Numbered from the stretch's first letter, positions 8,142-17,918 are shown. The stretch is DNA of 64,000 nucleotides from Colwellia sp. C2M11 (GCF_018860915.1 NZ_JAHKQD010000003.1:117128-181127); one strand, 5' to 3'. The notes: generated by a model not told the origin, from the letters alone. Program-made: numbers and translations.

Positions 8142-10736
8142 ATGACCACAACAACGCAAGACCTTTCTTCACACACCCCTATGATGCGTCAATACCTAAC
8201 AATAAAAGCAGAATTCCCTAATATTCTGATTTTTTATCGTATGGGTGATTTCTACGAACTATTCTTTGATGATGCAAAAAAAGCCGCTGACTTATTAGAT
8301 ATTTCATTGACAGCACGCGGTAAAACAGGCGGGAACGCTATTCCAATGGCAGGCGTTCCTTACCATGCGGTAGAAAATTATTTAGCTAAACTAGTTCAAC
8401 TGGGAGAGTCCGTTGCTATATGTGAACAAATTGGTGACCCTGCAACAAGTAAAGGCCCAGTAGAACGTAAAGTAGTCAGAATTATAACGCCAGGTACAGT
8501 GAGTGATGAAGCGCTTTTATCTGATAGGCAAGACAACTTAATTGTTGCTATTACTGAAAATAACGCTAAGTCTAAAAAAGCTTCCGATCCAAGTTTCGGT
8601 TTAGCTTATTTAGATATGACTAGTGGCCGTTTTGTCATTACAGAGCCGCAAACAAGTGAACAATTACAGGCAGAATTACAACGCCTTTCACCTGCTGAAT
8701 TACTTTACTCAGAAACGCTTTCATCACTGCAACATGTTGATCAATATAAAGGATTACGCCGACGTCCAGAATGGGAGTTTGATCTTGAAACATCAGTGGC
8801 TTTACTTAATAAGCAGTTTGGAACAAAAGAGCTAACTGGGTTTGGTGTTGATGATAAATTATTAGGTTTATCTGCTGCGGGGTGTTTATTTCAATACGTG
8901 AAAGATACACAACGAACCGCATTACCACATATTCGTGCAATAATTTGCGAATCTGCGACTTCGGGTGTCGTCCTTGATGCAGCAACAAGACGAAATTTAG
9001 AGCTAACACAAAACTTACAAGGTGGTGTGGATAATACTCTGGCTGCGATATTAGATTATGCTGCTACCCCTATGGGATCTCGTTTATTAAAACGTTGGTT
9101 ACATTTTCCATTGCGTGATTTAAGTATTTTATCTGATAGACAAAATGCCATTGAACAAATAATTTCAACTGACTTACATATTGATGCAAAACCCATTTTA
9201 AAAGGCTTTGGTGATATTGAACGTATTGTCTCTCGCATAGCATTAGGCTCAGCAAGACCGCGTGACTTTGCTCGATTACGTAATACCTTACAATCTTTAC
9301 CCGAACTACAAAACTACTTATCAGCAAGCGCCAATACTGGTTATGTAAACACATTAGCTAAATTAATGGCACCAATCCCTAGTATTCAAGAGCTACTGGA
9401 AAAAGCACTTGTCGATAATCCACCTGTCCTTATTCGAGATGGCGGTGTTATAGCACCTGGTTATCATGAAGAACTCGATGTCTTACGTGATTTAAGTGAT
9501 GGTGCGACTGAGTTTCTAGCACAATTAGAACAAAGAGAAAAAGAACGTACTGGTATCCATTCTTTAAAAGTAGGCTATAACAAAGTTCATGGGTTCTTTA
9601 TTGAAATGAGTAGAACGGCGGCAAATGACGTACCTGACGATTATATACGCCGCCAAACATTAAAAAATAATGAACGTTTTATTACTGAAGAATTAAAAGA
9701 GCATGAACATAAAGTACTAAGTGCTCAAGGTAAATTTTTAGCATTAGAGAAACGCCTTTACCAAGAATTATTCGATCTCGTACTACCTGAATTAGCAAGA
9801 TTACAAACACTCAGTCAAGCTATTGCTGAATTTGACGTATTAACTAACTTTGCTGAGCGTTCTATTACCCTAAATTATGTAAAACCTACCTTAGTCAACG
9901 CTACTGGAATTGAAATAGATGCAGGTCGACATCCAGTAGTGGAACAAATGACTAATAACACCTTTATTGCTAACCCAATCCTATTAACAGAACAACGTAA
10001 GATGTTAATAATTACAGGCCCTAATATGGGCGGTAAGTCAACTTATATGCGTCAAACTGCATTAATTGTGTTACTTGCGCATATTGGCTGCTTTGTTCCA
10101 GCCAATTCAGCTAAAATTGGCTTAGTTGATAGAATATTTACCCGTATCGGTGCCTCTGATGATTTAGCGAGTGGTCGCTCAACTTTTATGGTTGAAATGA
10201 CTGAAACCGCTAATATTCTTCATAATGCTACCGAGAAAAGCTTAGTTTTACTTGACGAAATTGGGCGTGGCACTAGTACTTATGATGGTCTTTCTTTAGC
10301 ATGGGCTTGTGCTGAAATGTTAGCGTTAAAAACAAAAGCATTTACTTTATTTGCTACCCACTATTTCGAATTAACTTTACTTGCCCAAGAAATACCAACG
10401 CTAGCCAATGTACATTTAGATGCAATGGAGCATGACGATAGCATTATTTTCATGCATGCAGTGCAAGAAGGCCCGGCAAGTAAAAGCTTTGGTTTACAAG
10501 TTGCTCAACTTGCCGGAGTTCCTAAAATGGTTATCAAACGGGCTAAGCAAAGACTGGTCGAGTTAGAGAATCAGGAAGTTGCTTCTATTTTGCCTCCACA
10601 ATCAGACAATTTTCAACAATTAGCCTTGGTCGCAGATGAACACCCTGCAATAGATACTTTACGTAATACTGATGTGAATGACTTATCGCCTAAACAAGCA
10701 TTAGACTTGTTATTCGACTTAAAAACAAAGCTTTAA
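8142..10736 (+). CDS. mutS: DNA mismatch repair ATPase MutS
   Basis: 864 aa, full length. MutS binds base mismatches and recruits MutL. The N-terminal mismatch-binding domain has the conserved FYRMGDFYE (Phe and Glu contacting the mispair) near residue 35. The C-terminal ATPase carries Walker [14 protein letters not shown] near residue 626 and Walker B/D-loop [14 protein letters not shown] near 705, then the ATHYFELT switch. The C-terminal tail [13 protein letters not shown] is the usual tetramerisation helix. No clear ribosome-binding site precedes the ATG; see the mini-ORF noted for the upstream region. A strong hairpin terminator follows. Confidence 0.99.
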   Translation: MTTTTQDLSSHTPMMRQYLTIKAEFPNILIFYRMGDFYELFFDDAKKAADLLDISLTARGKTGGNAIPMAGVPYHAVENYLAKLVQLGESVAICEQIGDPATSKGPVERKVVRIITPGTVSDEALLSDRQDNLIVAITENNAKSKKASDPSFGLAYLDMTSGRFVITEPQTSEQLQAELQRLSPAELLYSETLSSLQHVDQYKGLRRRPEWEFDLETSVALLNKQFGTKELTGFGVDDKLLGLSAAGCLFQYVKDTQRTALPHIRAIICESATSGVVLDAATRRNLELTQNLQGGVDNTLAAILDYAATPMGSRLLKRWLHFPLRDLSILSDRQNAIEQIISTDLHIDAKPILKGFGDIERIVSRIALGSARPRDFARLRNTLQSLPELQNYLSASANTGYVNTLAKLMAPIPSIQELLEKALVDNPPVLIRDGGVIAPGYHEELDVLRDLSDGATEFLAQLEQREKERTGIHSLKVGYNKVHGFFIEMSRTAANDVPDDYIRRQTLKNNERFITEELKEHEHKVLSAQGKFLALEKRLYQELFDLVLPELARLQTLSQAIAEFDVLTNFAERSITLNYVKPTLVNATGIEIDAGRHPVVEQMTNNTFIANPILLTEQRKMLIITGPNMGGKSTYMRQTALIVLLAHIGCFVPANSAKIGLVDRIFTRIGASDDLASGRSTFMVEMTETANILHNATEKSLVLLDEIGRGTSTYDGLSLAWACAEMLALKTKAFTLFATHYFELTLLAQEIPTLANVHLDAMEHDDSIIFMHAVQEGPASKSFGLQVAQLAGVPKMVIKRAKQRLVELENQEVASILPPQSDNFQQLALVADEHPAIDTLRNTDVNDLSPKQALDLLFDLKTKL

Positions 10737-10757
10737 TATATTGAAAAAGACTGAACT

Positions 10758-10791
10758 GCTGACTTATCTTCACTAAATGAGATAAGTCAGC
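10758..10791 (+). terminator. mutS terminator
   Basis: Perfect 12-bp stem (10758-10769 with 10780-10791; arm GCTGACTTATCT), 10-base loop, then a short T run at about 10798-10802 on the plus strand. A weaker T run on the minus side means it could also end transcription arriving from the FlgO-like gene. Confidence 0.8.
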
Positions 10792-10990
10792 AATCATATT
10801 TTTGTGATGACACAGGAATGTTGAAGCTAAACTTTACAGCTTTAATAGTGCACTGTCTAATATGGTTAGCACTTTAATAAATTAGAAGATTTTTATAGTA
10901 AACGATATTTATTAAACAACGATCATTGAACATTGCTTATTAAACAATACTTATTTTATAGCACGGTATAATAAGGCTAATTATTTTACG

Positions 10991-11668
10991 TTAGTTAGTA
11001 ATCTCAATCCAAGATGCTTTATTATTTTCTTTATCAGCAGACTTCTCTACTTTCATATCATCTTCTACAAGGTTATCTTTAGATAACATTTCACCTATAG
11101 CCCATCGAGGAATAAAAGTCTGAGCTGTTGCAACAACCACATGAGATATCATACCGATCATTCGAGCATTAACAATAAAACCATCTTTTTGTTCCAGTAA
11201 AGTACCTGTAACTACATAATCTATAATTTGATTGTCCGGTAATTCTTTCCAATCGCGGCTAAAAACAAAATCCCCTTCACTAGTAACTCTAAAAAAACCG
11301 GTCGTTTTAAAATCTACAACAATTAAACCATGACGTTGAAATTCATATATAAAACTCTCTGATATTAAATTTCCTAGCCAGCTAGTACTTTCTAAATCAT
11401 TTAAATTAACAAAAGAAGCCATGGCAATAGGTGTTTTATGACTAACAAAAACACTGTTATCTAACATTTGAAAAGCTAGGCCTTGTACAATTGCATTTAA
11501 GCTATGATTTTCTAAATTTTCACTATCAATGGGTTTATGCTTAACCACTTTTGTCTTTTCTATTTTTTCTGGCTTTTCTGTTCTAAAAGTATGATAAAAA
11601 TCATTCTGTGAAAATGACGTACAGGCAGTTAATAGCCCTATCAAAAGTAAACATACGTAAAATTTCAT
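10991..11668 (-). CDS. FlgO-family outer-membrane lipoprotein
   Basis: 225 aa. The N-terminus is a lipoprotein signal with lipobox LLTAC (Cys16). The mature part matches the FlgO domain pattern: AMASFVNLNDLESTSWLGN, then LISESFIYEFQRHG, and later DYVVTGTLLEQKDGFIVNARM. FlgO is an outer-membrane lipoprotein affecting flagellar stability in Vibrio. FlgO-like proteins also occur away from flagellar genes. Here it is the last gene of the DUF4402/chaperone/usher cluster, 125 bases after the small subunit. It probably serves that surface system, for example as an envelope anchor, rather than flagella. Role is inferred; domain call is fairly secure. Confidence 0.8.
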   Translation of the reverse strand: MKFYVCLLLIGLLTACTSFSQNDFYHTFRTEKPEKIEKTKVVKHKPIDSENLENHSLNAIVQGLAFQMLDNSVFVSHKTPIAMASFVNLNDLESTSWLGNLISESFIYEFQRHGLIVVDFKTTGFFRVTSEGDFVFSRDWKELPDNQIIDYVVTGTLLEQKDGFIVNARMIGMISHVVVATAQTFIPRWAIGEMLSKDNLVEDDMKVEKSADKENNKASWIEITN

Positions 11669-11793
11669 AACAATACCTAGTAAGTAAAAGTCAAAAACAT
11701 AGCACTTTCTTTATGTTTCAGGTTCAGTTCAAATAAATAATGCATAAAATGTGCCTTTAAATTAATTAACAGTAAAATAGCTTTATATAACAA

Positions 11794-12282
11794 TTAAATC
11801 TCATTAAACTCAATACTGAAGTTTTCAGAATAAGTATTATTTGAATTTAATATACCGTTAATTCTGATCCTTCCGCCTAGGTTTATATCAATAATCCCTG
11901 ATGTTTCGCTATTAATCGTTATACCGGTATCAGCGATTATTAATTTACTTTCTATATCATTCGTTACTTCACCATCAGGCACATAAATAATGCCACTGCC
12001 ATTATCATTGTGTGACTTGACAGTAATGGCTATTTCAGTATGAGGGTCGGCATAAATACGGTACTTGCCTAATTGCCCTTCTTCAGAGATACAAATATTA
12101 GAGCCTATTACATTAGTGATTAATTTTGTGTCATAGGCCATGACACAACCACCAGAGATATAAATTAACGAACCAAAATTAATCCGACTCCTTTCAATAA
12201 TATATGCATCAGCTTTAGTACTGCTGTGAAAAAAAGTGAAAAACAAGCCGAAAATGACTATCAGTGTTAATTTAATTTTCAT
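11794..12282 (-). CDS. Small secreted DUF4402-like subunit (minor subunit or tip candidate)
   Basis: 162 aa with a signal peptide of about 25 residues (basic start, hydrophobic core, cleavage near KADA). The mature part is beta-rich with two cysteines (GGCVMAYD and NICISEE) that could form a disulfide. The C-terminal GGRIRINGIL...YSENFSIEFNEI parallels the GGKITINTDL...YSQDFTIDAIY ending of the larger subunit at 16850-17491. This suggests the same DUF4402-type fold. It lies between the usher and the FlgO-like lipoprotein, as expected for a minor or tip subunit. The DUF4402 match is from pattern recognition, and the subunit role is inferred. Confidence 0.65.
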   Translation of the reverse strand: MKIKLTLIVIFGLFFTFFHSSTKADAYIIERSRINFGSLIYISGGCVMAYDTKLITNVIGSNICISEEGQLGKYRIYADPHTEIAITVKSHNDNGSGIIYVPDGEVTNDIESKLIIADTGITINSETSGIIDINLGGRIRINGILNSNNTYSENFSIEFNEI

Positions 12283-12342
12283 AATACCTCCCTCTCCCCT
12301 TTGATATCATTGACAGTGTCAATACAGTAAAAGCCTTTACTT

Positions 12343-15300
12343 TTAATCACTTAATTTTTGCACATTAAAATAAGCATTATTGGATGTTACCCACCCGATT
12401 ACATTATTAGTAGCCAATCGCGCTTTTGCTGTTTGATAGTCACTATAGGCTTGGCTAATTATACAGTATTTTTTCACCCCATTAATTTCCTTTTCAGCAA
12501 TATATAATGGGATTGAACTATTGAACTGCTTAGCCGCAGCTAATGCATTTGCTCTATAATTGTGAGCAGCTAGCTGTATCACAAACTCTGTGCCTATAGT
12601 ATCATTATTGTCAACAATTTTTTCAGGAGTTAGGTTTCCATTTAAGCGAGTTAAATTATTATTTAACTCCTTCGCCTTAATCGATGATAACGTGCGAGTT
12701 AGCGCTTCTGGCAAGTGTTCTCTTTCTTGCATTTTAACTATGCTCTCAGTTCTTTCTATAGGCTTTATTGGAAGTTCATTTCGCTGCACGGGATTTATGG
12801 CTATGTAATCCCTGCGTTTGGGTGCAACAGGAAGTTTGTCAGGTTGAGAATAACGTTGTTGCACTTGAAAATTAGTACGAGCAGGTAAACTATAAATTTG
12901 TCGACTAAGCGGATCGTCTTTATCTAGCCAAACTTGTTGCCCTGAATTATTAACATTCAAGCGTAATAGTCGTAAATTTTGCGCTTTTCTTTGTCCATTA
13001 CTATCTGAAAGTGTTAACTTTATATCATCAAGCTCAACAAACCCACCTTTACTACTCGTTGTAAATTCAAAACCAACATTGTTCGCAGTGAAGCCACTTT
13101 TATCTAAATACTCTGGTAGAATGGCAACTTGATAACGTCCTGGCTTAAGGTTTCTCGCTTCATAAAAGCCATCTTGATCTGTATTTACTTCTTTAACTAT
13201 TTCACCAAAACTATTTTGTATATATAAAATCGCTCCTGCTAAAGGTCGATCTTCGTTTTCACTATTCGTTACATACACAAAACCTGAAATATCAGTAGTA
13301 ATATAAAACGGGATATTAACATCAACATAAGCGCCCGGATGAGTATATATGACATAATCTTTCTGTAGTGTACTGGTGCCATACTCCCAACTAGCATTAA
13401 ATTTAAAAGGTGTATTTGTACTTACCCCTGGCACGACTACTCTGCCATTCTCACCACTTTTTATATTTTTCCAGGCACTATTACCTGTAAAAGAAACCCC
13501 TTCTAAATCCCAGTCAGATTCATCCCTCCAACCATTTGGGTTTCTATCTAAATAACTATAGGTATTAATAGAAGCAGAGCCCGAGGATAAATCGTTCGAT
13601 ATTCTCATTGTCTTATTGTGATGATCATACCCAAAAAACAAATTAAATCCTAAACCAATAGTCCATTCATCTTCCGCATTATAAGTACTAGATAAATTAC
13701 TCGAAAAGTAATTGTTATCCCAACTCATGTTGTAACCAAGTTGCCATTTATTATTGGTGTCAGCTAAATAATAAATACCTCGAAGGCTATGATAGAATCT
13801 ATTGTTAAACCAACTTAAAGTAATATTACCACTTTGAATGATATCGCTATCATTATCGGGCTTATACTGTATACCTGCATTCAATCTTAAATTATTCGTC
13901 AGTGAACCACCAAGACCTAAGTTACCAGACCAGTCTTCAAGTAATACACGCGCATTGTTTATTTTATCTTCTTCAGTAATTGTTTCAAATTCTAGCTGTT
14001 CATAACGGTTATAATACAAAGTATTAGTCACACTGACACCACCAAATGATTTTGATAATCGTTGATTAAATTGCCAATGGTTATCTTCTTTTCCCAAAAT
14101 ATTATCGACAGAACTATCATCTTTAATGGTGTTATAACCGACCCCTATGCCATAGCCAAGAGAGCCTAAAGATGGAAGAGAACCGGCATAATTAGCATAA
14201 ATATTGTGCCAACGGCTATCAGCTGAATTAATCCTGCTACTTCTAAAATCATCTGCTGATTGATAAACAACAGAAAAGGTATCTCTGCCATAAGCATTAC
14301 CTGTAAGCGTTGATATTTGTGAATAACCTGCCTCGTTTTGTGCTGAAATTTCATTTTCAAATAAATATCCAGGCAGAACAAAAGCATTTTTTAAAGTAAC
14401 AAAACTTTGTTTTTTCCCATTAAAGTTAGTCGTCGATTGAACAGCACTTAAACCAAGTAACCAATTATCACTTATGCCATAGTCAAAAGTAAAACCAGAA
14501 TCCGTAAGTGAAAAATCAGTGTCGCTTTGATCATTAATAACCCTTTTAGTACGATCAACCCCATAAAAACTATAAGCCATTTGTCCTGCTGATAAAGCAT
14601 TACTATCAATATTATAATAACGGGTTATTATTTTTTCTTCCCCGAAAGGACCATAAAGCTTAATTTCGTAACGATTATTACCATATTGCGTTTCGACGTC
14701 ATCAAAGATCAAATTACCATCAGCAGGCACTACTTTTAGCTCAATAAACTGTCCATTACGATAAAGTTCAGCACTCCAGCCAGGAATTGCTGTTTCTTCT
14801 AACGTTATACCAACGTTCCTATTGCGATATGCTTCTGGTGCTCGCGAGAACACAGCACCTAGCCCAGATCGCGTTGATGTTGTTAAATTCCTACCTGTAG
14901 TACTAATATCACCAAAGGAATAACTATCAAAAGCATCAAAAATCATCTCATTTGGCTTGGTTTTATATCTTGAAAAGCGTACCGATCCAGTAAGATCTTG
15001 TTTGTTGGTATCAGTAATAGTGATATTTGCAGAGTGATATAAAAAATCAGAAACTGTTTGCAATGAATAATTAAGCGAAGTGTTATCATCACTATCAAGA
15101 TTCAAATTACTCGAAAAGCTGCCATGAGGTATAGTAAATAAACGATATTCATCTTCAATAATGTCTTCATCAAGTAAATCAGAATAGTTAACTTTATTAC
15201 CGTTGCGAGATAAAGTACGCTGTAAAGACAATTTTGCTAATTGCTGTTTAGGAAATTTATAATCGGAAGTAGTTATATGTAATTTTAGGTTGCTCTCGTT

Positions 15301-15723
15301 ATAGCTAATTTCAACATTAAATAAATCACTGAGAGTTTTACTGTCGATAAATAAATAATAACCATCATCAAGCCAGTAACCATCAGCATTGATCTTAGTT
15401 TTATCTATTAATTCAAAACTATATAATTTGTTCTCTTTCCATACATTTAATTCTTTGCCTGTAATCGAGTTTCTTAATGTTAATACATCAAATAATGGCT
15501 GAACCGCTAAAAGTAATTTACCATCTATAGAGTAAGCATCTATCGAAGAAGATATTTGATCTTTATCTAAATAGGTATCAAGCAATAAAAATTCATCATT
15601 AATAACCAATTTATGTAATTGAGCACTAGAACTTACACTGCTCCAAGATAAAAAAATAAAAATGACAAAAAGATGACGCACTGAAAACAGTACTTCATAA
15701 GGTATTAATTTCTTTTTATTCAT
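12343..15723 (-). CDS. Usher-like outer-membrane protein with carboxypeptidase-regulatory-like and C-terminal SPOR domains
   Basis: 1126 aa with a signal peptide of about 34 residues. The large middle part (about residues 200-770) is rich in alternating aromatic/polar strands, as in a beta-barrel usher. It contains the usher-type passage IPGWSAELYRNGQ...LIFDDVETQYGNNRYEIKLYGPFG. A conserved plug-like or Ig-like region follows. Residues 806-880 form a carboxypeptidase-regulatory-like Ig domain (AGAILYIQN, TDQDGFYEARNLKPGRY). A basic, proline-containing linker leads to a SPOR domain at about 1044-1122 (FVIQLAAH...YCIISQAYSDYQTAKARL), similar in pattern to DamX. Ushers export and assemble chaperone-bound subunits. 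SPOR domains bind denuded septal peptidoglycan. This combination is not the classical FimD/PapC architecture. It lies between chaperone and minor-subunit genes. Confidence 0.82.
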   Translation of the reverse strand: MNKKKLIPYEVLFSVRHLFVIFIFLSWSSVSSSAQLHKLVINDEFLLLDTYLDKDQISSSIDAYSIDGKLLLAVQPLFDVLTLRNSITGKELNVWKENKLYSFELIDKTKINADGYWLDDGYYLFIDSKTLSDLFNVEISYNESNLKLHITTSDYKFPKQQLAKLSLQRTLSRNGNKVNYSDLLDEDIIEDEYRLFTIPHGSFSSNLNLDSDDNTSLNYSLQTVSDFLYHSANITITDTNKQDLTGSVRFSRYKTKPNEMIFDAFDSYSFGDISTTGRNLTTSTRSGLGAVFSRAPEAYRNRNVGITLEETAIPGWSAELYRNGQFIELKVVPADGNLIFDDVETQYGNNRYEIKLYGPFGEEKIITRYYNIDSNALSAGQMAYSFYGVDRTKRVINDQSDTDFSLTDSGFTFDYGISDNWLLGLSAVQSTTNFNGKKQSFVTLKNAFVLPGYLFENEISAQNEAGYSQISTLTGNAYGRDTFSVVYQSADDFRSSRINSADSRWHNIYANYAGSLPSLGSLGYGIGVGYNTIKDDSSVDNILGKEDNHWQFNQRLSKSFGGVSVTNTLYYNRYEQLEFETITEEDKINNARVLLEDWSGNLGLGGSLTNNLRLNAGIQYKPDNDSDIIQSGNITLSWFNNRFYHSLRGIYYLADTNNKWQLGYNMSWDNNYFSSNLSSTYNAEDEWTIGLGFNLFFGYDHHNKTMRISNDLSSGSASINTYSYLDRNPNGWRDESDWDLEGVSFTGNSAWKNIKSGENGRVVVPGVSTNTPFKFNASWEYGTSTLQKDYVIYTHPGAYVDVNIPFYITTDISGFVYVTNSENEDRPLAGAILYIQNSFGEIVKEVNTDQDGFYEARNLKPGRYQVAILPEYLDKSGFTANNVGFEFTTSSKGGFVELDDIKLTLSDSNGQRKAQNLRLLRLNVNNSGQQVWLDKDDPLSRQIYSLPARTNFQVQQRYSQPDKLPVAPKRRDYIAINPVQRNELPIKPIERTESIVKMQEREHLPEALTRTLSSIKAKELNNNLTRLNGNLTPEKIVDNNDTIGTEFVIQLAAHNYRANALAAAKQFNSSIPLYIAEKEINGVKKYCIISQAYSDYQTAKARLATNNVIGWVTSNNAYFNVQKLSD

Positions 15724-15982
15724 ATTAACCCATTGTTATTAATTATTTTTTATTCAAGCCTCGTAAGTTTCATACATATATATTGATATTATAGCGAAAT
15801 GATTTTACGAAGATAAAATATCCATGAATAATTCATAAAGCATTTTATATGCCATTAATTAAACAACAGTTTATTAATTAAGATTATAATTAAAGGTGGA
15901 AATCTATATCAGCAAGCAACTCTTCTAGCTAAGCAAGAATTGCTTGTATTGCAAAAATTGCTTGTATTGTTGTTGTAACATT
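15724..15982. repeat. Chaperone-usher intergenic spacer with short direct repeats
   Basis: 259 bp without a gene. It holds a 14-base direct repeat, AATTGCTTGTATTG, at 15938-15951 and 15956-15969. Complementary AAGCAA elements just before it (15931-15937) could pair with TTGCTT. Little else is visible apart from AT-rich DNA in front of the usher start. Function unknown. Confidence 0.5.
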
Positions 15983-16741
15983 TTAATCATTATGTGTAAC
16001 GGTTAAAGAGCCGCCATATTTTTCTACTTCGGTAAAACGTAGCGAAATATCACTTTCAGCAAGGTTAACAGGTACTGAAAATTCAAAATCTCGATAACTT
16101 GACTGAGTATAGATTGAAATAGACTTTAACCCGTTAACTTTTTTGCCAGTTCGCTTATTTAAAACCTCTAAGTCTCCGTAGATTGAACGATTTCCTTCCC
16201 GATTCAATCTAAAAGATACTTTTCCATTATCTAATAGCTTTACATTAGTAAAGCTTGCTTGAGCATTCAATTTAGCTGTGCGAGCAACAATAGGAACATT
16301 ATGTACAAGTCGCGGAGCAACATTGACTAAATTTGGTGTCGGAGGGGAAATTTTTCCACAACTAACACTTAAGTAACTGTGATATTCAGCTTTATCTGTG
16401 TCTGCACTGCGCCTTAACGATAAGCGAATAGCTTGAGATTTACCTGCAGCAATTGAAAATCGACGTGGCGAAAATTTAACTGTTTTACTGGTATTATTAC
16501 TCGGTAATGTATCGGTTAACTCTTTCCCCATTACCGCAGCATTATCAAATTCAAAATAGCGAAAAGACAAGCGGCATTCTTCAGCCGTTAAACTGCGATT
16601 TAAAACAATAAATGAGGCAACTCGATTATTATTATCAAGATAAATTCTATTACTTGTTAAACTAATAGCATTAACATTAAAAGTGGCAATCGTTAATAAT
16701 ATTACGATTAACACACATATATATTTTACTTTTACTAACAT
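15983..16741 (-). CDS. PapD-type periplasmic pilus chaperone
   Basis: 252 aa from the ATG at 16741. A longer frame begins at 16807, but that ATG lies inside a terminator stem and would add an improbable hydrophobic leader. Starting at 16741 gives a clean signal peptide (MLVKVKYIC...NVNA). The mature protein has the two-Ig-domain chaperone layout. The N-terminal domain includes NRIYLDNNNRVASFIVLNRS, with FSPRRFSIAAGKSQAIRLSLR as the subunit-binding G1-like edge. The C-terminal domain contains VPIVART and later SLRFTEV. It would escort the DUF4402 subunits to the usher encoded next. It differs from FimC/PapD enough that only the family is certain. Confidence 0.85.
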   Translation of the reverse strand: MLVKVKYICVLIVILLTIATFNVNAISLTSNRIYLDNNNRVASFIVLNRSLTAEECRLSFRYFEFDNAAVMGKELTDTLPSNNTSKTVKFSPRRFSIAAGKSQAIRLSLRRSADTDKAEYHSYLSVSCGKISPPTPNLVNVAPRLVHNVPIVARTAKLNAQASFTNVKLLDNGKVSFRLNREGNRSIYGDLEVLNKRTGKKVNGLKSISIYTQSSYRDFEFSVPVNLAESDISLRFTEVEKYGGSLTVTHND

Positions 16742-16784
16742 ATAAAAACTCATTAAATACCAAACAAATACAAAACGGACAAAA

Positions 16785-16814
16785 AAAAGCCATGTGAATA
16801 ATAACATGGCTTTT
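16785..16814 (-). terminator. Terminator between major subunit and chaperone genes
   Basis: Stem AAAAGCCATGT / ACATGGCTTTT (16785-16795 with 16804-16814, 8-base loop), followed on the minus strand by eight T residues and TGTCCG. It lies 36 bases past the major-subunit stop. A leaky terminator here would give much more subunit than chaperone/usher, a common arrangement in pilus operons. It also argues against the upstream ATG at 16807 for the chaperone. Confidence 0.85.
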
Positions 16815-16849
16815 CATCGTCGTTAAATATAGTACCTTAAGATACTATC

Positions 16850-17491
16850 TTAATATATTGCATCAATTGTAAAGTCTTGCGAATAGTTAGTATCAGCGGT
16901 TAAATCCGTGTTAATAGTAATTTTACCACCAATCACTATACGTAATTCGCCCTCAGTAACATTAGCATCAGCACCATCTGTCGCATCAGCTAAAGCGGTA
17001 GTTGTCGGAGAGGAAACAAAGAAAGATTGACAGGTATCGCCAGCGGTAGCGCCATCATAATTACTGATACAGCCAGAATCCGGAGTATAAGTAAAGTCAC
17101 TACCAGTTACTTCATTGACAGTAATTTGAACATCAGAACCAGAAATGCCTATCACTCGATAAATACCTATTTGGTTTCCAGATATACCTGCTGCAGTATC
17201 AATACAACCTGTACCTGTCACAGCACCTGCAAGGCTACCTGATACAGGTGTTCCTCGTAGAATAGCAGCGTCCGCATCATTTATAGTTGTCCCAGATGCA
17301 TCCATTGAACATGTACCACCATTGGCTGAAAACATTGTTGCGCCGAAACTTAGCGCTTGTACTTGTTGAATCTCAACATCAGAAATTGTTCTAAAACTAA
17401 CCGGAAAATCAACACTTTGTGCATTAACCGTTGTTGCAATAAAAGAAATTGCAGTAAACACCAGTGATTTTGATAATAATTTATTGTTCAT
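16850..17491 (-). CDS. Major secreted DUF4402-domain subunit
   Basis: 213 aa with a signal peptide (MNNKLLSKSLVF...TVNA, cleavage after residue 24). The mature protein is Gly/Ala/Thr/Asp-rich, acidic and beta-rich. It has four cysteines (GGTCSMD, GTGCID, SGCISN, DTCQS) that could form two disulfides. The C-terminal GGKITINTDLTADTNYSQDFTIDAIY pattern is typical of DUF4402 proteins. First gene of the cluster, with a good ribosome-binding site (AAAAGGGAAAACTATG) and a downstream terminator. It is probably the abundant structural subunit handled by the chaperone. The polymer-subunit role is inferred. Confidence 0.8.
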   Translation of the reverse strand: MNNKLLSKSLVFTAISFIATTVNAQSVDFPVSFRTISDVEIQQVQALSFGATMFSANGGTCSMDASGTTINDADAAILRGTPVSGSLAGAVTGTGCIDTAAGISGNQIGIYRVIGISGSDVQITVNEVTGSDFTYTPDSGCISNYDGATAGDTCQSFFVSSPTTTALADATDGADANVTEGELRIVIGGKITINTDLTADTNYSQDFTIDAIY

Positions 17492-17548
17492 AGTTTTCCC
17501 TTTTATAGAGTGGATGCCGCCTGTGATAAGTTTAGACGAATATCTTCA

Positions 17549-17554
17549 ATTATA
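17549..17554 (-). promoter_or_regulatory. Candidate -10 box for the DUF4402 cluster
   Basis: Reads TATAAT on the minus strand within GATACTATAATTG. It lies about 58 bases upstream of the major-subunit ATG, which implies a leader of about 50 bases. The -35 region is weak, so activator control is plausible. Confidence 0.45.
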
Positions 17555-17589
17555 GTATCGGCTTAAAATAAAATAACTTGAGCAAAATA

Positions 17590-17655
17590 AACAATTAATT
17601 GTTATTTATTTCTACAGTAAAATCAATAAAACAAATATTGAACAATATTTGTTCA
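17590..17655. promoter_or_regulatory. Two palindromes upstream of the DUF4402 cluster (operator candidates)
   Basis: AACAATTAATTGTT (17590-17603) is a perfect 14-base palindrome. TGAACAATATTTGTTCA (17639-17655) has perfect 7-base arms around a 3-base centre. Both lie upstream of the putative -10 box and share the AACAA/TTGTT half-site. They may be sites for a dimeric regulator; none is identifiable from the sequence. Confidence 0.4.
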
Positions 17656-17918
17656 GCAGCTACTGCCACTACCACACGAGCAATAAGGAAACGGTTAAGA
17701 CAACACTATAATCGTTAGCGGCTTAAAAGAGTAGCGCCATTAACAATACCACTAAAATTAGCAAATACTTCAGGTTTACATTGTACTGTAAAATTTGAGA
17801 AGCATACAAAGTTAACTCATTAATAAACTAATTCTATATGGTAGGATAAGCTAGACACAGCTATTTCATTATAGTGTTATTATACTAATGAAATAAGTAA
17901 TACAAAGTTATCATGTAA

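Noticed and set aside
16742..16807. N-terminal extension of the chaperone frame
   Set aside because: Its ATG lies in a terminator stem and the extension would spoil the signal peptide.
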